Shown here: in pieces, positions 53,492-62,831 of the stretch
Layout of the letters: the number at the start of each line of letters is the position of its first letter
Position numbering within the stretch: the stretch's first letter is position 1
From: Cryobacterium tagatosivorans
Lineage (GTDB): Bacteria; Actinomycetota; Actinomycetes; Actinomycetales; Microbacteriaceae
Reading direction: 5' to 3'
Length of the DNA: 64,000 nucleotides
Assembly (NCBI RefSeq): GCF_004402215.1
Contig: NZ_SOEZ01000023.1
Location: 37,402 to 101,401 of the forward strand
Program-made: the position numbers and the translations under genes
Notes under the pieces: model-generated
The model's database searches: none
The model's input: the letters and a program-made list of their open reading frames with translations, nothing else
What the model was told of the DNA's origin: nothing

Positions 53492-54648
53492 TCACCCTCC
53501 GCGTAATCGTCGACCAGATGGTCGCGCCGGTCCCCGGCGGCATCGGCCGCTACACCGAGGAGCTCACCCGGCAGCTGATCGCGACCGCGCCGGCGGACTG
53601 CTTCGTCGAGGGCGTCGTGTCCTCCTCGCCTCCCGACCAGTACGAGTACCTCGAGCGGACGCTGCCCGGACTGTCCGGCCTGTACAAGACCACCCTCGCC
53701 CGGCGCGAGCTGGCGGCCGCGTGGCAGCTCGGCGTGACAACCTCGCCCGGCCCCGGCCTGATCCACGCGACCGGCCTCCTGGCGCCGCTGCGCCGGCACG
53801 ACCTGGCGGGCGGCACCCAGGTGGCCGTGACCATCCACGACGTGCTCGCCTGGACGCATCCGGAGGCGCTCACGCCGACGACCGTCGCCTGGACCAAGGC
53901 GATGCTGAAGCGCGCCCGCAAGCACGCCGACGCGGTCGTCGTGCCCAGCCACGCGGTCGCCGACCAGCTGTCGGAGATCGCCGACTTCGGCGACCGGGTG
54001 CGGGTCATCGGCGGCGCCGTGGCGAGCGGACTGCGGCTGCCCACCGACTACCTCGTCTCCGGCACACTGTCGTCCGGGGTGTCGGCCACCGAGGCCCTCG
54101 GCCTCCCGGCGGAGTACATCCTCGCCGCCGGCACGCTCGAACCGCGCAAGGCGATCACCGCGCTGATCACCGCGCTCGGGCTGCCCGGCGCCCCCGATCT
54201 GCCCCTCATCGTGCTCGGGCCCGATTCCTGGGGTGAGCTCGACATCGCCTCGGTGGCGGACGAGGCCGGCCTCGCGCCGGGCCGGGTGCGGGCGATGACC
54301 GGGCTGAGCGACGAGGAGCTGGCCGTCGTGATCTCCCGCGCCTCGGTCTTCGTCTTCCCGAGTCTCGAGGAGGGCTTCTCCACGCCGATCATCCAGGCGT
54401 TCCACTTCGGCACCCCGGTCGTGCACTCGGATGCCCCCGCCAACGTCGAAGCGGCCGGAGACGCCGGGTTCGTCGTCGAGCGGGAGGACGCGTCCGGCTA
54501 CCCCGAACGACTCGCCGCCGCGGTGTCCCGGGTGCTCGGCGACGCCGAGCTCGCCCGCCGGCTGAGCATCGCCGGCAGCGACCGCGCCCGGGCGTTCAGC
54601 TGGCGCGACTCGGCCGAGCGCGTCTGGCAGCTGCACGCCGACCTGTAG
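53488..54648 (+). CDS. GT4 glycosyltransferase, probable rhamnosyltransferase
   Basis: A 386-aa GT-B enzyme. N-terminal blocks are RVIVDQMVAPVPGGIGRYTE (acceptor side) and VTIHDVLAWTHPEALTP. The donor domain has EYILAAGTLEPRKAITALIT, LIVLGPDSWGELD and VFVFPSLEEGFSTPIIQAFH, which contains the conserved E-x7-E family-4 signature. Translationally coupled to rmlD (ATGA), hence a likely rhamnosyltransferase, but the donor is inferred from context. Gap of 32 nt to the acyltransferase gene. Confidence 0.85.
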   Translation: MITLRVIVDQMVAPVPGGIGRYTEELTRQLIATAPADCFVEGVVSSSPPDQYEYLERTLPGLSGLYKTTLARRELAAAWQLGVTTSPGPGLIHATGLLAPLRRHDLAGGTQVAVTIHDVLAWTHPEALTPTTVAWTKAMLKRARKHADAVVVPSHAVADQLSEIADFGDRVRVIGGAVASGLRLPTDYLVSGTLSSGVSATEALGLPAEYILAAGTLEPRKAITALITALGLPGAPDLPLIVLGPDSWGELDIASVADEAGLAPGRVRAMTGLSDEELAVVISRASVFVFPSLEEGFSTPIIQAFHFGTPVVHSDAPANVEAAGDAGFVVEREDASGYPERLAAAVSRVLGDAELARRLSIAGSDRARAFSWRDSAERVWQLHADL

Positions 54649-54680
54649 GCCGCCGCCGCGCTCACGGTAACCTGTAACCT

Positions 54681-55871
54681 ATGCATTCGCCCCCGACCGA
54701 GGCCCCGCGCACACGGCGCCTGGACTCCCTGACCGGACTGCGCTGGTGGGCCGCTTTCGGCGTCTTCCTGTTCCACATGAACAACCTGGCGCCGCTGCCC
54801 ATCTTCCCGATCCTCCGGTTCGGCAACTACGGGGTCATGTTCTTCTTCCTGCTGTCCGGGTTCGTCCTGACCTGGTCGGCCAGCGCGAAGGTCTCGCCCG
54901 CGACGTTCTGGTGGCGCCGCTTCGCCCGGATCTACCCTGCCTACCTCGTGGCGTTGATCGTCGCGATCCCCGTCTTCTACAGCTTCAACCCGGACCCGGC
55001 GGACTGGTGGGTCAAGCCGGTCGACGTGGGCATCCTGCTGCTGTCCGTCGTTCTCCTCCAGGGCTGGTCGAAGGATCCCGTGGTGCTGTTCTCGGGCAAC
55101 CCGGCCGGCTGGACGCTGACCTTCGAGGCGTTCTTCTACGCCCTGCACCCGGCCCTGAACACGTTCCTGCGCATGCTCCGGCTGCGCGGGACGCTGATCG
55201 CCGCGCTGGCCATCGTGGTGCTCTGCTTCGGCTACCGGGCGGCGAGCCTGGCCTGGCCGGAATCGTTCGTGGCCGACGTCCCGTGGCCGGTCGTCCGGCT
55301 GAGCGAATTCGCGCTCGGCATGACCGCCGCGCACGCCATGCGGCTCGGCTGGACCACCCGGCTCTCCCCCGTGGTCATGTACCTCGCCGGCGGGCTCTTC
55401 ATCGCCTGGTACGTGCTTCCCCCCATCCTGCTCAGCCCGGCCGCCGCGGAGGTCGTCGGCGGCGGGGCCGTCGGCCAGCTGGTGCGCAGCAGCACCAACG
55501 AGTGGATGCTGCTGCTCTGCGCCCTGCTCGTGGTGACGGTCGCCTCCCGCGACGTCCGCGGCGGACGATCGATCCTCCGCAGCAAGCCCCTCGTGAAGCT
55601 CGGCGAGTGGTCGTACACGTTCTACCTCGTGCACGCCACCGGGATCTACATCGTGCTGGCGATCGTCGGCCCGCAGCCCTACAGCCGGTGGAGCATCCTC
55701 TGGTACGTCGGCCTGCTCACCCTGGCCCTCGTGATGTCGGCGGCCCTGCACTACTTCGTCGAGAAGCCCTGCGAACGGTTCCTGCGCAGCCGCTGGGACG
55801 CCCGCCTCGCGCGCAAGGAGGCGGCCAGGACCGCCCTCCTCGCCCCCGAGCCCGATCCCGTCAGATCCTGA
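54681..55871 (+). CDS. Acyltransferase 3 family protein
   Basis: A 396-aa membrane acyltransferase with about ten hydrophobic helices. It O-acylates surface sugars in related systems. Family blocks are RRLDSLTGLRWWAAFGVFLF and then HMNNLAP, with the conserved Arg/His pair, FFFLLSGFVLTWS, FWWRRFARIYPAYL and SYTFYLVHATGIYIV near the end. A Lys/Arg-rich cytoplasmic tail follows. Last plus-strand gene of the polysaccharide region. A perfect 21-bp inverted repeat starts immediately after its stop. Confidence 0.9.
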   Translation: MHSPPTEAPRTRRLDSLTGLRWWAAFGVFLFHMNNLAPLPIFPILRFGNYGVMFFFLLSGFVLTWSASAKVSPATFWWRRFARIYPAYLVALIVAIPVFYSFNPDPADWWVKPVDVGILLLSVVLLQGWSKDPVVLFSGNPAGWTLTFEAFFYALHPALNTFLRMLRLRGTLIAALAIVVLCFGYRAASLAWPESFVADVPWPVVRLSEFALGMTAAHAMRLGWTTRLSPVVMYLAGGLFIAWYVLPPILLSPAAAEVVGGGAVGQLVRSSTNEWMLLLCALLVVTVASRDVRGGRSILRSKPLVKLGEWSYTFYLVHATGIYIVLAIVGPQPYSRWSILWYVGLLTLALVMSAALHYFVEKPCERFLRSRWDARLARKEAARTALLAPEPDPVRS

Positions 55872-55936
55872 CCCGCGAAACCGCAGTTGTGCACGTTATT
55901 CGGGGGTTTTAGCGCGCACAACTGCGGTTTCGCGGG
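55872..55936. terminator. Perfect 21-bp inverted repeat between convergent genes
   Basis: The arms at 55872-55892 (beginning CCCGCGAAACCGCAGTTG) and 55916-55936 are exact reverse complements around a 23-nt loop containing GGGGGTTTTAG. The element begins one base after the acyltransferase stop and ends 6 bp before the LCP gene stop, so it fills the convergent gap. A bidirectional terminator is the simplest reading. It shares the core heptamer CAGTTGT/ACAACTG with the element at 9544-9593. Confidence 0.65.
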
Positions 55937-55942
55937 GAGGAA

Positions 55943-57301
55943 TCAGGGCGCGGGAGTCGCGGGGGGCGCCAGGGCGGTGTCGATCAGCGAGCGGATGTAG
56001 TCGTAGTCGGGGTCTTCCGGGTTGACGTCGTTCTCCGGCACGAGTTCGACCGACTTGATCGGCAGCTTCTTCGTTTTCGAGGCCAGGTCGACGAAGTAGC
56101 CCAGCATGCCCTGCGGGACATCCGTCTTGACAACCTGCGCGCCGGCCTGGGCGACGGCCTGGAACTTGGTCAGCACGTTGGCCGGGTTGAACTGCTTGAG
56201 GATCGCCTCCTGCAGCACCCGCTGGCGGGCCATCCGGTCGTAGTCGCTCGTGCCGTGGCGGGCCCGCCCGTACCAGAGCGCGGTGTACCCGTTCATGTGC
56301 TGCTGCCCGGGCTCGACCCAGCCGTCGACGCCGTTGAACTGCTCGTCACCGCCGATCGGCAGGCGTTCCTTGACGTTGATGTCCACGCCGCCGAGCGCGT
56401 CGATGAGGTCGGTGAAGCCCTGCATGTCGATGAGGACGTAGTACTGGATGCTCAGCCCGGTGACGCCCTGGGCGGCATCCCGCATCGCCTCGATCCCGGG
56501 CGAGCTGGCCTGGGCCGCCGCGTCTGGGTAGAGCTCGGGGCGCTTGAGCTCCATTTCGGTGTAGATCGAGTTGAGCATGCAGGCGGAGACGTCGCAGCCG
56601 TCGATGGCGCCGTAGCCCTCCGGGTAGATGTCCGCGAGCGGGGAATCCGCCGGGAAGGGCACGTCCGCCAGGTCGCGGGGCAGGCCGATCATCGTGGCCT
56701 GGCCGGTCTTGGCGTCGATACTGACCACGGAGATGCTGTCGGGGCGGAGGCCGTCGCGCCCCGGCCCGGCGTCGCCGCCGAGGAGGAGGATGTTGTACCG
56801 GCCGTCGACGGGCGGCTCGGACGGCCCGGCGGAGAACACGGACGAGAGGAAGCCGCTCGCTGTGGTGGCCAGGTAGGCGCCGTACGCGGCCGTGCCGCTG
56901 GTGAGGAACATCAGCACCACGGCGAGGCCGGCGATGACCGGCCGGGCCTTCGGCGAGGCACGCACGAGGCGCGCGAGGCGGATGGTGTCGATGCTGAGGA
57001 TCGCCCAGGCAACCGCGCAGAGCGCGAGGGCGAGGGCTGCGACCCACAGTCCGATGGTGCTGGTGAAGACCGTGAGCACGACCTGCGGCCAGGCCAGGTA
57101 GGCGACTCCGGCGACGATACCGAGCGTGAGCACGGCCAGCGTCAGGCGGAGGCCGAAGCGGCCGAGCCGGCGGTTGCCGGCCAGGACCTGGGGCGAACCG
57201 GGCAGCAGCGTGTTGAGCACGACGAGCCACCAGGCCCGTTTGGTCATCACCGGTGCGGATCGGGCATCCGGGTAGCGGATGGGGCTGCTGGCGCTGCTCA
57301 T
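55943..57301 (-). CDS. LytR-CpsA-Psr (LCP) family glycopolymer ligase
   Basis: A 452-aa protein. An N-terminal membrane region has several helices (about 25-150), then an extracellular LCP domain. Signature residues are in [20 protein letters not shown] and SISVVSID, the catalytic-type Arg/Asp in GLPRDL, and [20 protein letters not shown] with [10 protein letters not shown] enzymes attach undecaprenyl-linked polymers to peptidoglycan, so this could anchor the glycan made by the neighbouring region. The start overlaps purE by ATGA, as in many actinobacteria with purK-purE-LCP order. Confidence 0.92.
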   Translation of the reverse strand: MSSASSPIRYPDARSAPVMTKRAWWLVVLNTLLPGSPQVLAGNRRLGRFGLRLTLAVLTLGIVAGVAYLAWPQVVLTVFTSTIGLWVAALALALCAVAWAILSIDTIRLARLVRASPKARPVIAGLAVVLMFLTSGTAAYGAYLATTASGFLSSVFSAGPSEPPVDGRYNILLLGGDAGPGRDGLRPDSISVVSIDAKTGQATMIGLPRDLADVPFPADSPLADIYPEGYGAIDGCDVSACMLNSIYTEMELKRPELYPDAAAQASSPGIEAMRDAAQGVTGLSIQYYVLIDMQGFTDLIDALGGVDINVKERLPIGGDEQFNGVDGWVEPGQQHMNGYTALWYGRARHGTSDYDRMARQRVLQEAILKQFNPANVLTKFQAVAQAGAQVVKTDVPQGMLGYFVDLASKTKKLPIKSVELVPENDVNPEDPDYDYIRSLIDTALAPPATPAP

Positions 57302-57834
57302 AGCCGGGCTTGCAGGTCCCGGTTCTTCTGCTCGACCTGCTCGGCGAGCGCCTCCGCGTAGCCGGCCAGCTTGAGGCGCAGGGAGTCATCGGCGGTGGCA
57401 AGGATCTTGACGGCGATCAGCCCGGCGTTGCGCGCGCCGCCGATCGACACCGTCGCGACGGGAACACCGGCGGGCATCTGCACGATGGAGAGCAGCGAAT
57501 CGAGGCCGTCGAGCCGGGACAGCGGCACGGGCACGCCCACGACGGGCAGGGTGGTGACCGAGGCGAGCATGCCGGGCAGGTGCGCGGCGCCGCCGGCGCC
57601 GGCGATGATGACCTTCAGGCCACGCTCGTGGGCGCTCTTGCCGTAGGCGAGCATCTTCTCCGGGGTGCGGTGCGCGGAGACGACCTGCACCTCATGCGGC
57701 ACGCCGAAGTCACGCAGCAGCTGGGCCGCGTCGCTCATCACCGGCCAATCCGAGTCGGAGCCCATGACGACCCCAACCAAGGGCTTCGCGGCGTTTTCCG
57801 ACGGGGAGGCCTCATCTACGGGGTTCTCTGGCAC
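57298..57834 (-). CDS. purE: N5-carboxyaminoimidazole ribonucleotide mutase
   Basis: Class I PurE, 178 aa, which converts N5-CAIR (made by PurK) to CAIR in purine synthesis. Motifs are [28 protein letters not shown] with the catalytic His, [16 protein letters not shown] and [20 protein letters not shown] 57834 is chosen because it gives a normal length; the open frame to 58278 contains a shadow extension. It overlaps LCP by ATGA. purK, its usual immediate neighbour, is 3.9 kb away at 61695-62831, with sugar genes between. Confidence 0.95.
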   Translation of the reverse strand: MPENPVDEASPSENAAKPLVGVVMGSDSDWPVMSDAAQLLRDFGVPHEVQVVSAHRTPEKMLAYGKSAHERGLKVIIAGAGGAAHLPGMLASVTTLPVVGVPVPLSRLDGLDSLLSIVQMPAGVPVATVSIGGARNAGLIAVKILATADDSLRLKLAGYAEALAEQVEQKNRDLQARL

Positions 57835-57881
57835 GGAGACGATCTTATGTCTCCGTCCTGTGAAAGGCCGAAGTGGCACGC

Positions 57882-58334
57882 CTACTCCGGTCCGGCCCCC
57901 GCGGCGGTTTCCTGGAACTTCCGGGCGCCATCCACGATGACGCGGGCGGGGACACCCACGATGAGACTGTACGGCGGCGCGTCCGTGTACTCGCGGACGA
58001 CGGCGCCGGCGGCCACAATGGAATGGTCGCCGATCGTCGTTCCCATCAGCACGATCGCGTTTGCGCCGATGTGCACGTTGCGGCCGATTGTCGTCGCGGC
58101 GCGCTCGATGGGGCTCGCCCGATCGGTGACGCAGCGGGCGACCGTTGAGTGCGTATAGATCTGCACACCGGTCGACACGTCGCAGCCGAAGCCGATCGTG
58201 AGTCCGCCGCTGCCGTCGATGACAGTGAACGCCCCGATCCACACGTCCTCGTCGATGGCGGGCTCCCCGATCACCCACGCGTGCGGGTTGTAGCGATTGC
58301 CGGGGATGCCGTGATCAAAGCCGTCCTGCGTCAC
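57882..58334 (-). CDS. Hexapeptide-repeat acyltransferase
   Basis: A 150-aa left-handed beta-helix protein. Imperfect hexapeptide repeats include [44 protein letters not shown] and [20 protein letters not shown], ending with [20 protein letters not shown], which is typical of the sugar-O/N-acetyltransferase C-terminus. I favour GTG 58334 (VTQDGFDHG), with GGAG 8 nt upstream; the frame can also start at ATG 58373. Probably acetylates the sugar made by the adjacent epimerase and aminotransferase. It lies inside the interval separating purE from purK. Confidence 0.85.
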   Translation of the reverse strand: MTQDGFDHGIPGNRYNPHAWVIGEPAIDEDVWIGAFTVIDGSGGLTIGFGCDVSTGVQIYTHSTVARCVTDRASPIERAATTIGRNVHIGANAIVLMGTTIGDHSIVAAGAVVREYTDAPPYSLIVGVPARVIVDGARKFQETAAGAGPE

Positions 58335-58446
58335 AGTTGTGGTCTCCAAATCTCCTGGGCCGCCGAAAATCACCTTGTTAGAATGGTGCGGCTAACGTGG
58401 ATTTCCGCGTGCAATCCTGTGAAACTCTACGCGTTGGGAATTCGGT

Positions 58447-59412
58447 ATGTCAGTTAGGTCCAAGTCCATCCTGGTCACGGGCGGCGCCGGTTTCATCGGC
58501 AGCCACCTCGTCGACCGGCTCATCCGGGACGAGCCGAGCCGGATCACCGTCGTTGACAACTTCTTCCTCGGCAACCTGGACAACCTGGCGGATGCCCTCA
58601 CTGTGCGCCCGGACCTGGAGATCATCCGGGTCGACGCATCCGACCTGGCCGCCATGCAGGACGTCGTCACCGCGAACAAGGTCGACACGGTCTTCGACCT
58701 CGCCATGGTTCCGCTGCCGACATCGCTCACCTACCCGGACTGGACCATCCGGACCAACGTCGGCATTGCCACGACCTTCTGCGAGATCGCCAGGCGGGGC
58801 CTGGTCGATCGGCTCATCCACGTGTCGAGCTCCGAGGCCTACGGTTCGGCTCGCTATGTTCCGATGGACGAGAACCACCCGCACGATGCGATCACCCCGT
58901 ACGCGGCCAGCAAGTCGGCCGCCGACCACATCATCGAGTCGTACGTGCAGACGTTCAACATCGACGCGACCGTGATCCGCCCGTTCAACAACATCGGGCC
59001 GCGTCAGAACCCCGGCACCTACGCCGGAATCGTGCCGATCATCGTGCGCCGCGTGCTCGCCGGGCAGCCGGTCGAGATCTACGGCGACGGCGAACAGACG
59101 CGCGACCTCAGCTACGTGGGCGACACCGTCGAGCTGATGGCGCAGATCCAGGAATCGGCCGAATGCCGCGGCAAGGTGCTCAACGTCGCCACCGGCGTCG
59201 AAACCTCCGTCAACGAGCTGGTGCGGCGCATCCTGGGCCTGCTCGGCCGCGAAGACCACCCGGTGGTCCACACCGACGCTCGCCCCGGCGACGTGCGCCG
59301 TCACTGCGCGGATGTCACCCGGCTCACCGCGCTCATCGGCCACCAGCCGTCCGCGCTCAGCGACGAGTCGCTGAAGAAGACCGTCGACTGGTACGTCGAG
59401 GTCCTCTCGTGA
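58447..59412 (+). CDS. NAD-dependent sugar epimerase/dehydratase
   Basis: A 321-aa extended SDR. Motifs are ILVTGGAGFIGSHLVDRL, a Ser in IHVSSSEAYGSARYVPMDEN, the catalytic Tyr/Lys in TPYAASKSAADHIIE, and VIRPFNNIGPRQNPGTYAG with GDGEQTRDLSYVGD. The central stretch FDLAMVPLPTSLTYPDW differs from GalE and RmlB, so the substrate is not clear. It overlaps the aminotransferase by GTGA; a keto-sugar or epimer feeding that enzyme is likely. First plus-strand gene of the block between purE and purK. Confidence 0.85.
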   Translation: MSVRSKSILVTGGAGFIGSHLVDRLIRDEPSRITVVDNFFLGNLDNLADALTVRPDLEIIRVDASDLAAMQDVVTANKVDTVFDLAMVPLPTSLTYPDWTIRTNVGIATTFCEIARRGLVDRLIHVSSSEAYGSARYVPMDENHPHDAITPYAASKSAADHIIESYVQTFNIDATVIRPFNNIGPRQNPGTYAGIVPIIVRRVLAGQPVEIYGDGEQTRDLSYVGDTVELMAQIQESAECRGKVLNVATGVETSVNELVRRILGLLGREDHPVVHTDARPGDVRRHCADVTRLTALIGHQPSALSDESLKKTVDWYVEVLS

Positions 59413-60518
59413 GGCTCAATGTCCCGATCACGGATGCCGCCGAAATCGCTGCGGTCACTGCCGTCTTGGAGTCAGGCTTCCTGACCCAGGGGCCGCGGGC
59501 CGCCGAGTTCGAGAACCTGGTCGGCTCCTGGGTGGGCACGAGCAGGGCCTACGCCGTGAGCTCGGCGACGACGGGCCTGCACCTGGCCCTCCACGCCGTC
59601 GGCGTCAAGCCGGGCGACGAGGTCATCATCCCGGACTTCAGCTTCCCGGCGACGGCGAACGCCGTCATCCAGCAGGGCGCGATCCCGGTGTTCGTCGACA
59701 TCGACATCGACACCTTCAACCTCGACCCGAGCAGGCTTGAGGCCGCGATCACCTCACGCACCACCGCGATCATGCCGGTGCACGCCTTCGGCCTCTGCGC
59801 CGACATGGATCCGATCAACGAGATCGCCGCCCGCCACAGCCTGCCCGTGATCGAGGACGCCGCCTGTGCGCTCGCCGGCACCTACAAGGGCCGCCAGGCC
59901 GGCTCGCTGGCCACCGCCGGGGTGTTCTCCTTCCACCCGCGCAAGATCATCACCACCGGCGAGGGCGGGATGATCATGACCGATGACGAGGAACTCGGGA
60001 ACAAGATCCAGGTTCTGCGCACCCACGGCGCCGTCCGCGGTGAACTGTTCATGAGCTTCATCGACGCCGGGTACAACTACCGCCTGAGCGACGTGCACGC
60101 GGCGATCGGGGTCGCCCAGATGGCCAAGCTCGCCGGCATCACCGAGGGGCGCCACGAGCGCGCAGACAGCCTCACGGAGCGTCTGGCGGGCCTGGACGGC
60201 GTGCGGACCCCCGTCGTCCCCGAGGGAACCCGCCACGCGTACCAGTCCTACGTCGTGCTCCTCGATGACGACATCGACCGCGACGCCGTCATCCGCGCAA
60301 TGAAGTCGCGCGACATCGAGACCACGCTCGGCACCTACGGGATGCACTTGCAGCCCTACTTCCGTGACCGCTTCGGCATCGAGGATGCCGCGCTCCCCGT
60401 GTCGACCAGGGCCCACAACCAGGCCCTGACCCTTCCCCTCTACCCGCAACTGACCGACTCCGACCTGGACCTCATCGCGGAGAAGCTCGCCGAAAGCATC
60501 GTCGCGGTCCGGTCGTGA
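59409..60518 (+). CDS. DegT/DnrJ/EryC1 aminotransferase, second copy
   Basis: A 369-aa PLP-dependent sugar aminotransferase. Blocks are GFLTQGPRAAEFENLVGSWV, SSATTGLHLALHAVGVKPGD, IPDFSFPATANAVI, the Asp-bearing VIEDAACALAGTYKGRQAG, and the PLP Lys in FHPRKIITTGEGGMI. GTG 59409 is coupled to the epimerase by GTGA; the longer frame from 59163 is shadow of that gene. Distinct from the copy at 37685. Together with the epimerase and hexapeptide acetyltransferase it predicts a second acetamido sugar. Confidence 0.88.
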   Translation: MRLNVPITDAAEIAAVTAVLESGFLTQGPRAAEFENLVGSWVGTSRAYAVSSATTGLHLALHAVGVKPGDEVIIPDFSFPATANAVIQQGAIPVFVDIDIDTFNLDPSRLEAAITSRTTAIMPVHAFGLCADMDPINEIAARHSLPVIEDAACALAGTYKGRQAGSLATAGVFSFHPRKIITTGEGGMIMTDDEELGNKIQVLRTHGAVRGELFMSFIDAGYNYRLSDVHAAIGVAQMAKLAGITEGRHERADSLTERLAGLDGVRTPVVPEGTRHAYQSYVVLLDDDIDRDAVIRAMKSRDIETTLGTYGMHLQPYFRDRFGIEDAALPVSTRAHNQALTLPLYPQLTDSDLDLIAEKLAESIVAVRS

Positions 60519-61681
60519 CGGTGACGAACCCGTCGAACCTCGTTTTCGAACGCCAGAAGCGTCTCCTCACGGCGGCTTACTGGCTGCTGAGACCAGTGTC
60601 GCTGCTGCGGCGGCCCATTTCCTGGGTGGTCGGCACAGAGGAGATCGCCCTCATGGTGTCGCATGTCTCCGGAGCGATCCCAGGGTCGTACTCGGTGGTG
60701 CACAAGGAACACGCGTTCTACAGCGTCGATTACGACCTCACCATCCAGCGCGAATCCAGCCGCATCGCGAAATACCGGCGGCTGTTCGGCGGTCCGCTGG
60801 TGCTGGCCTGGCTGCTGAACCGCGCGCGGGGCTTCATCTACGTGGGGTCCGCTGGGTTCCTGCAGGACCAGGTCGACCAGCGCGAGTTCGAGTTCGAGTT
60901 CGTGAAGAAGCACGGCGGCAAAATCGTCTGTTACTTCACCGGCAACGACATCCGTTCCCCCCGGCTGATGAAGGAACTCGAGCGCGAGATGGGCACGCCC
61001 AACATCGCCACGCACCTCGTGGAGATGAACCCGGTCTTCGGCCAGGAGGAGTACGAGACGGCCAGGCTGGAGCGTGCCCGCGTCGCCGACCGCTTCGCCG
61101 ACGCGATCTTCTCCGTCCGGATGGACCAGCTCTCCTACCTCGAGCGTCCCACCGAACCGTTCCTGTACTTCTACCCCGATGAGGGCTTCAAACGCCTGAC
61201 GGACAAGTTCGAGAACATGGACCGCCCGATCATCGTGCATGCACCGTCGAAGCCGCTGCTCAAGGGAACCCCGCATGTGCGGAGCGCCATCGAGCGGCTG
61301 CGGGCCGCGGGATTCGAGTTCGACTACCGCGAGCTCACCGGCGTATCCAACACCGAGGTCGTTGCGGCTCTCTCGGAGGCCCACATCGTGCTGAACCAGT
61401 TCTACGCCTTCGTGCCGGGTGTACTCGGAATCGAATCCATGGCCCGGTGCTGCGCGCTGCTGACCAGCGCGGACGAACTCATCGAGACAGACCTCGATGC
61501 CGGCGCGAACGAGGCCTGGGTGGTCACTCGGGCCGACGAGGTCTACGACAACCTCCGTCACCTGCTCGAGCACCCCGAGCTGATCCGCGAGCAGGCCCTA
61601 CGCGGCTACGAGTGGGCGCTCCGGAACGCGTCAGCGTCGGCGGACGGTCGGCGGATGAGGGCCATCCTCGACCGGCTCTGA
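60515..61681 (+). CDS. Glycosyltransferase-like GT-B protein, family member 2
   Basis: A 388-aa protein with a GTG start and a 4-nt GTGA overlap with the aminotransferase. Blocks are FIYVGSAGFLQDQVDQREFE, CYFTGNDIRSPRLMKELE, IIVHAPSKPLLKGTPHVRSA, AHIVLNQFYAFVPGVLGIES and a C-terminal LLEHPELIREQALRGYEWAL. The order of the central blocks matches the protein at 31289-32464. Probably transfers the amino sugar made by its two upstream neighbours; this is inference. Convergent with purK, whose stop is 13 bp away. Confidence 0.75.
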   Translation: MTVTNPSNLVFERQKRLLTAAYWLLRPVSLLRRPISWVVGTEEIALMVSHVSGAIPGSYSVVHKEHAFYSVDYDLTIQRESSRIAKYRRLFGGPLVLAWLLNRARGFIYVGSAGFLQDQVDQREFEFEFVKKHGGKIVCYFTGNDIRSPRLMKELEREMGTPNIATHLVEMNPVFGQEEYETARLERARVADRFADAIFSVRMDQLSYLERPTEPFLYFYPDEGFKRLTDKFENMDRPIIVHAPSKPLLKGTPHVRSAIERLRAAGFEFDYRELTGVSNTEVVAALSEAHIVLNQFYAFVPGVLGIESMARCCALLTSADELIETDLDAGANEAWVVTRADEVYDNLRHLLEHPELIREQALRGYEWALRNASASADGRRMRAILDRL

Positions 61682-61694
61682 CAGGCCTGGCCCG

Positions 61695-62831
61695 TCAGTC
61701 CTGAAAGAGCGCCGCAGTGGCACGCGCCTGGTAGGCGACTTCGTCCAAATCGTGACCGCTCGCGGTGACGTGGCCGACCTTGCGGCCGGGCCGCGGATCC
61801 TTGCCGTAGTTGTGCATCTTGACTCCCGGATGCGCCGCGAACGCGTTCTCGTAGCGGTCGTCGAGCGAGCCCGTCGCCGGGCCGCCGAGGATGTTCACCA
61901 TGACCGACCAGGGTTCGCGGGACTCCGTGGAGCCGAGCGGGAGGTCGAGCACGGCCCGGAGGTGCTGCTCGAACTGGCTCGTCGTCGAGCCCTCCATCGA
62001 CCAGTGACCGCTGTTGTGCGGGCGCATGGCCAGTTCGTTGATCAGCACCCGTCCATCCGTCGTCTCGAACAGTTCGACGGCGAGCACGCCCGTGACGCCG
62101 AGGCCGTTCGCGACGGCCATGCCGATCTCGGCCGCCACCTCGATGAGCCGCCCGGGCGCCTGCGGGGCCGGGGAGATGACCTCGGCGCAGACGCCGTCCC
62201 GCTGCACGGTCTCGACCACCGGCCAGGCCCTGGTCTCGCCCGACGGCCGCCGGGCCACCAGCTGGGCGAGCTCGCGGCGGAAGTCGACGAGTTCCTCGAC
62301 GAGCAGCGCGCCGTCGTTGGCGTCTTCGGCGAGCGCCGTGAACCAGTCGTCGGCCTCGTGTTCGTGGGTGATCATCCGCACGCCCTTGCCGTCGTAGCCG
62401 CCGCGGGCGGTCTTGAGCACCGCACGGCCGCCGTGCTCGGCCAGGAACGCGGCGAGCTGTTCGCTGTTCTCCACCCGCGCCCAGTCGGGCACCGGCAGCC
62501 CGAGCTCGGTCAGCCGCTCACGCATCAGCAGCTTGTCCTGCGCGTAGAGGAGGGCGTCCGGCCCGGGGTGCACGGCCACGCCGCGCGCCACGAGCTCCCG
62601 CAGGATCTCCTGGGGCACGTGCTCGTGGTCGAAGGTGACGACATCGACGGTGTCGGCGAAGGCGATCACCACGTCCCGGTCCCGGTAGTCGCCGATCTGG
62701 ACCGCGGCGAGCCCGGCCGCCATGCCCTCGTTCTCGGCGAGCACGCGAATGTCGATGCCGAGGTTCACCGCGGCGGGGATCATCATCCGGGCCAGCTGGC
62801 CACCACCAATGACGCCAACAATCCTAGCCAT
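61695..62831 (-). CDS. purK: 5-(carboxyamino)imidazole ribonucleotide synthase
   Basis: ATP-grasp enzyme, 378 aa, carboxylating AIR to N5-CAIR, the substrate of PurE. Blocks are GVIGGGQLARMMIPAAVNLG, VDVVTFDHEHVPQEIL, VLKTARGGYDGKGVRM and the C-terminal active-site LAMRPHNSGHWSMEGSTTSQ. I chose ATG 62831 (MARIVGVIG); the frame to 62843 adds four residues. Upstream is the divergent gtrA gene. Downstream, purE is not adjacent: the next gene on this strand is the hexapeptide acyltransferase, about 3.4 kb away. Confidence 0.96.
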   Translation of the reverse strand: MARIVGVIGGGQLARMMIPAAVNLGIDIRVLAENEGMAAGLAAVQIGDYRDRDVVIAFADTVDVVTFDHEHVPQEILRELVARGVAVHPGPDALLYAQDKLLMRERLTELGLPVPDWARVENSEQLAAFLAEHGGRAVLKTARGGYDGKGVRMITHEHEADDWFTALAEDANDGALLVEELVDFRRELAQLVARRPSGETRAWPVVETVQRDGVCAEVISPAPQAPGRLIEVAAEIGMAVANGLGVTGVLAVELFETTDGRVLINELAMRPHNSGHWSMEGSTTSQFEQHLRAVLDLPLGSTESREPWSVMVNILGGPATGSLDDRYENAFAAHPGVKMHNYGKDPRPGRKVGHVTASGHDLDEVAYQARATAALFQD

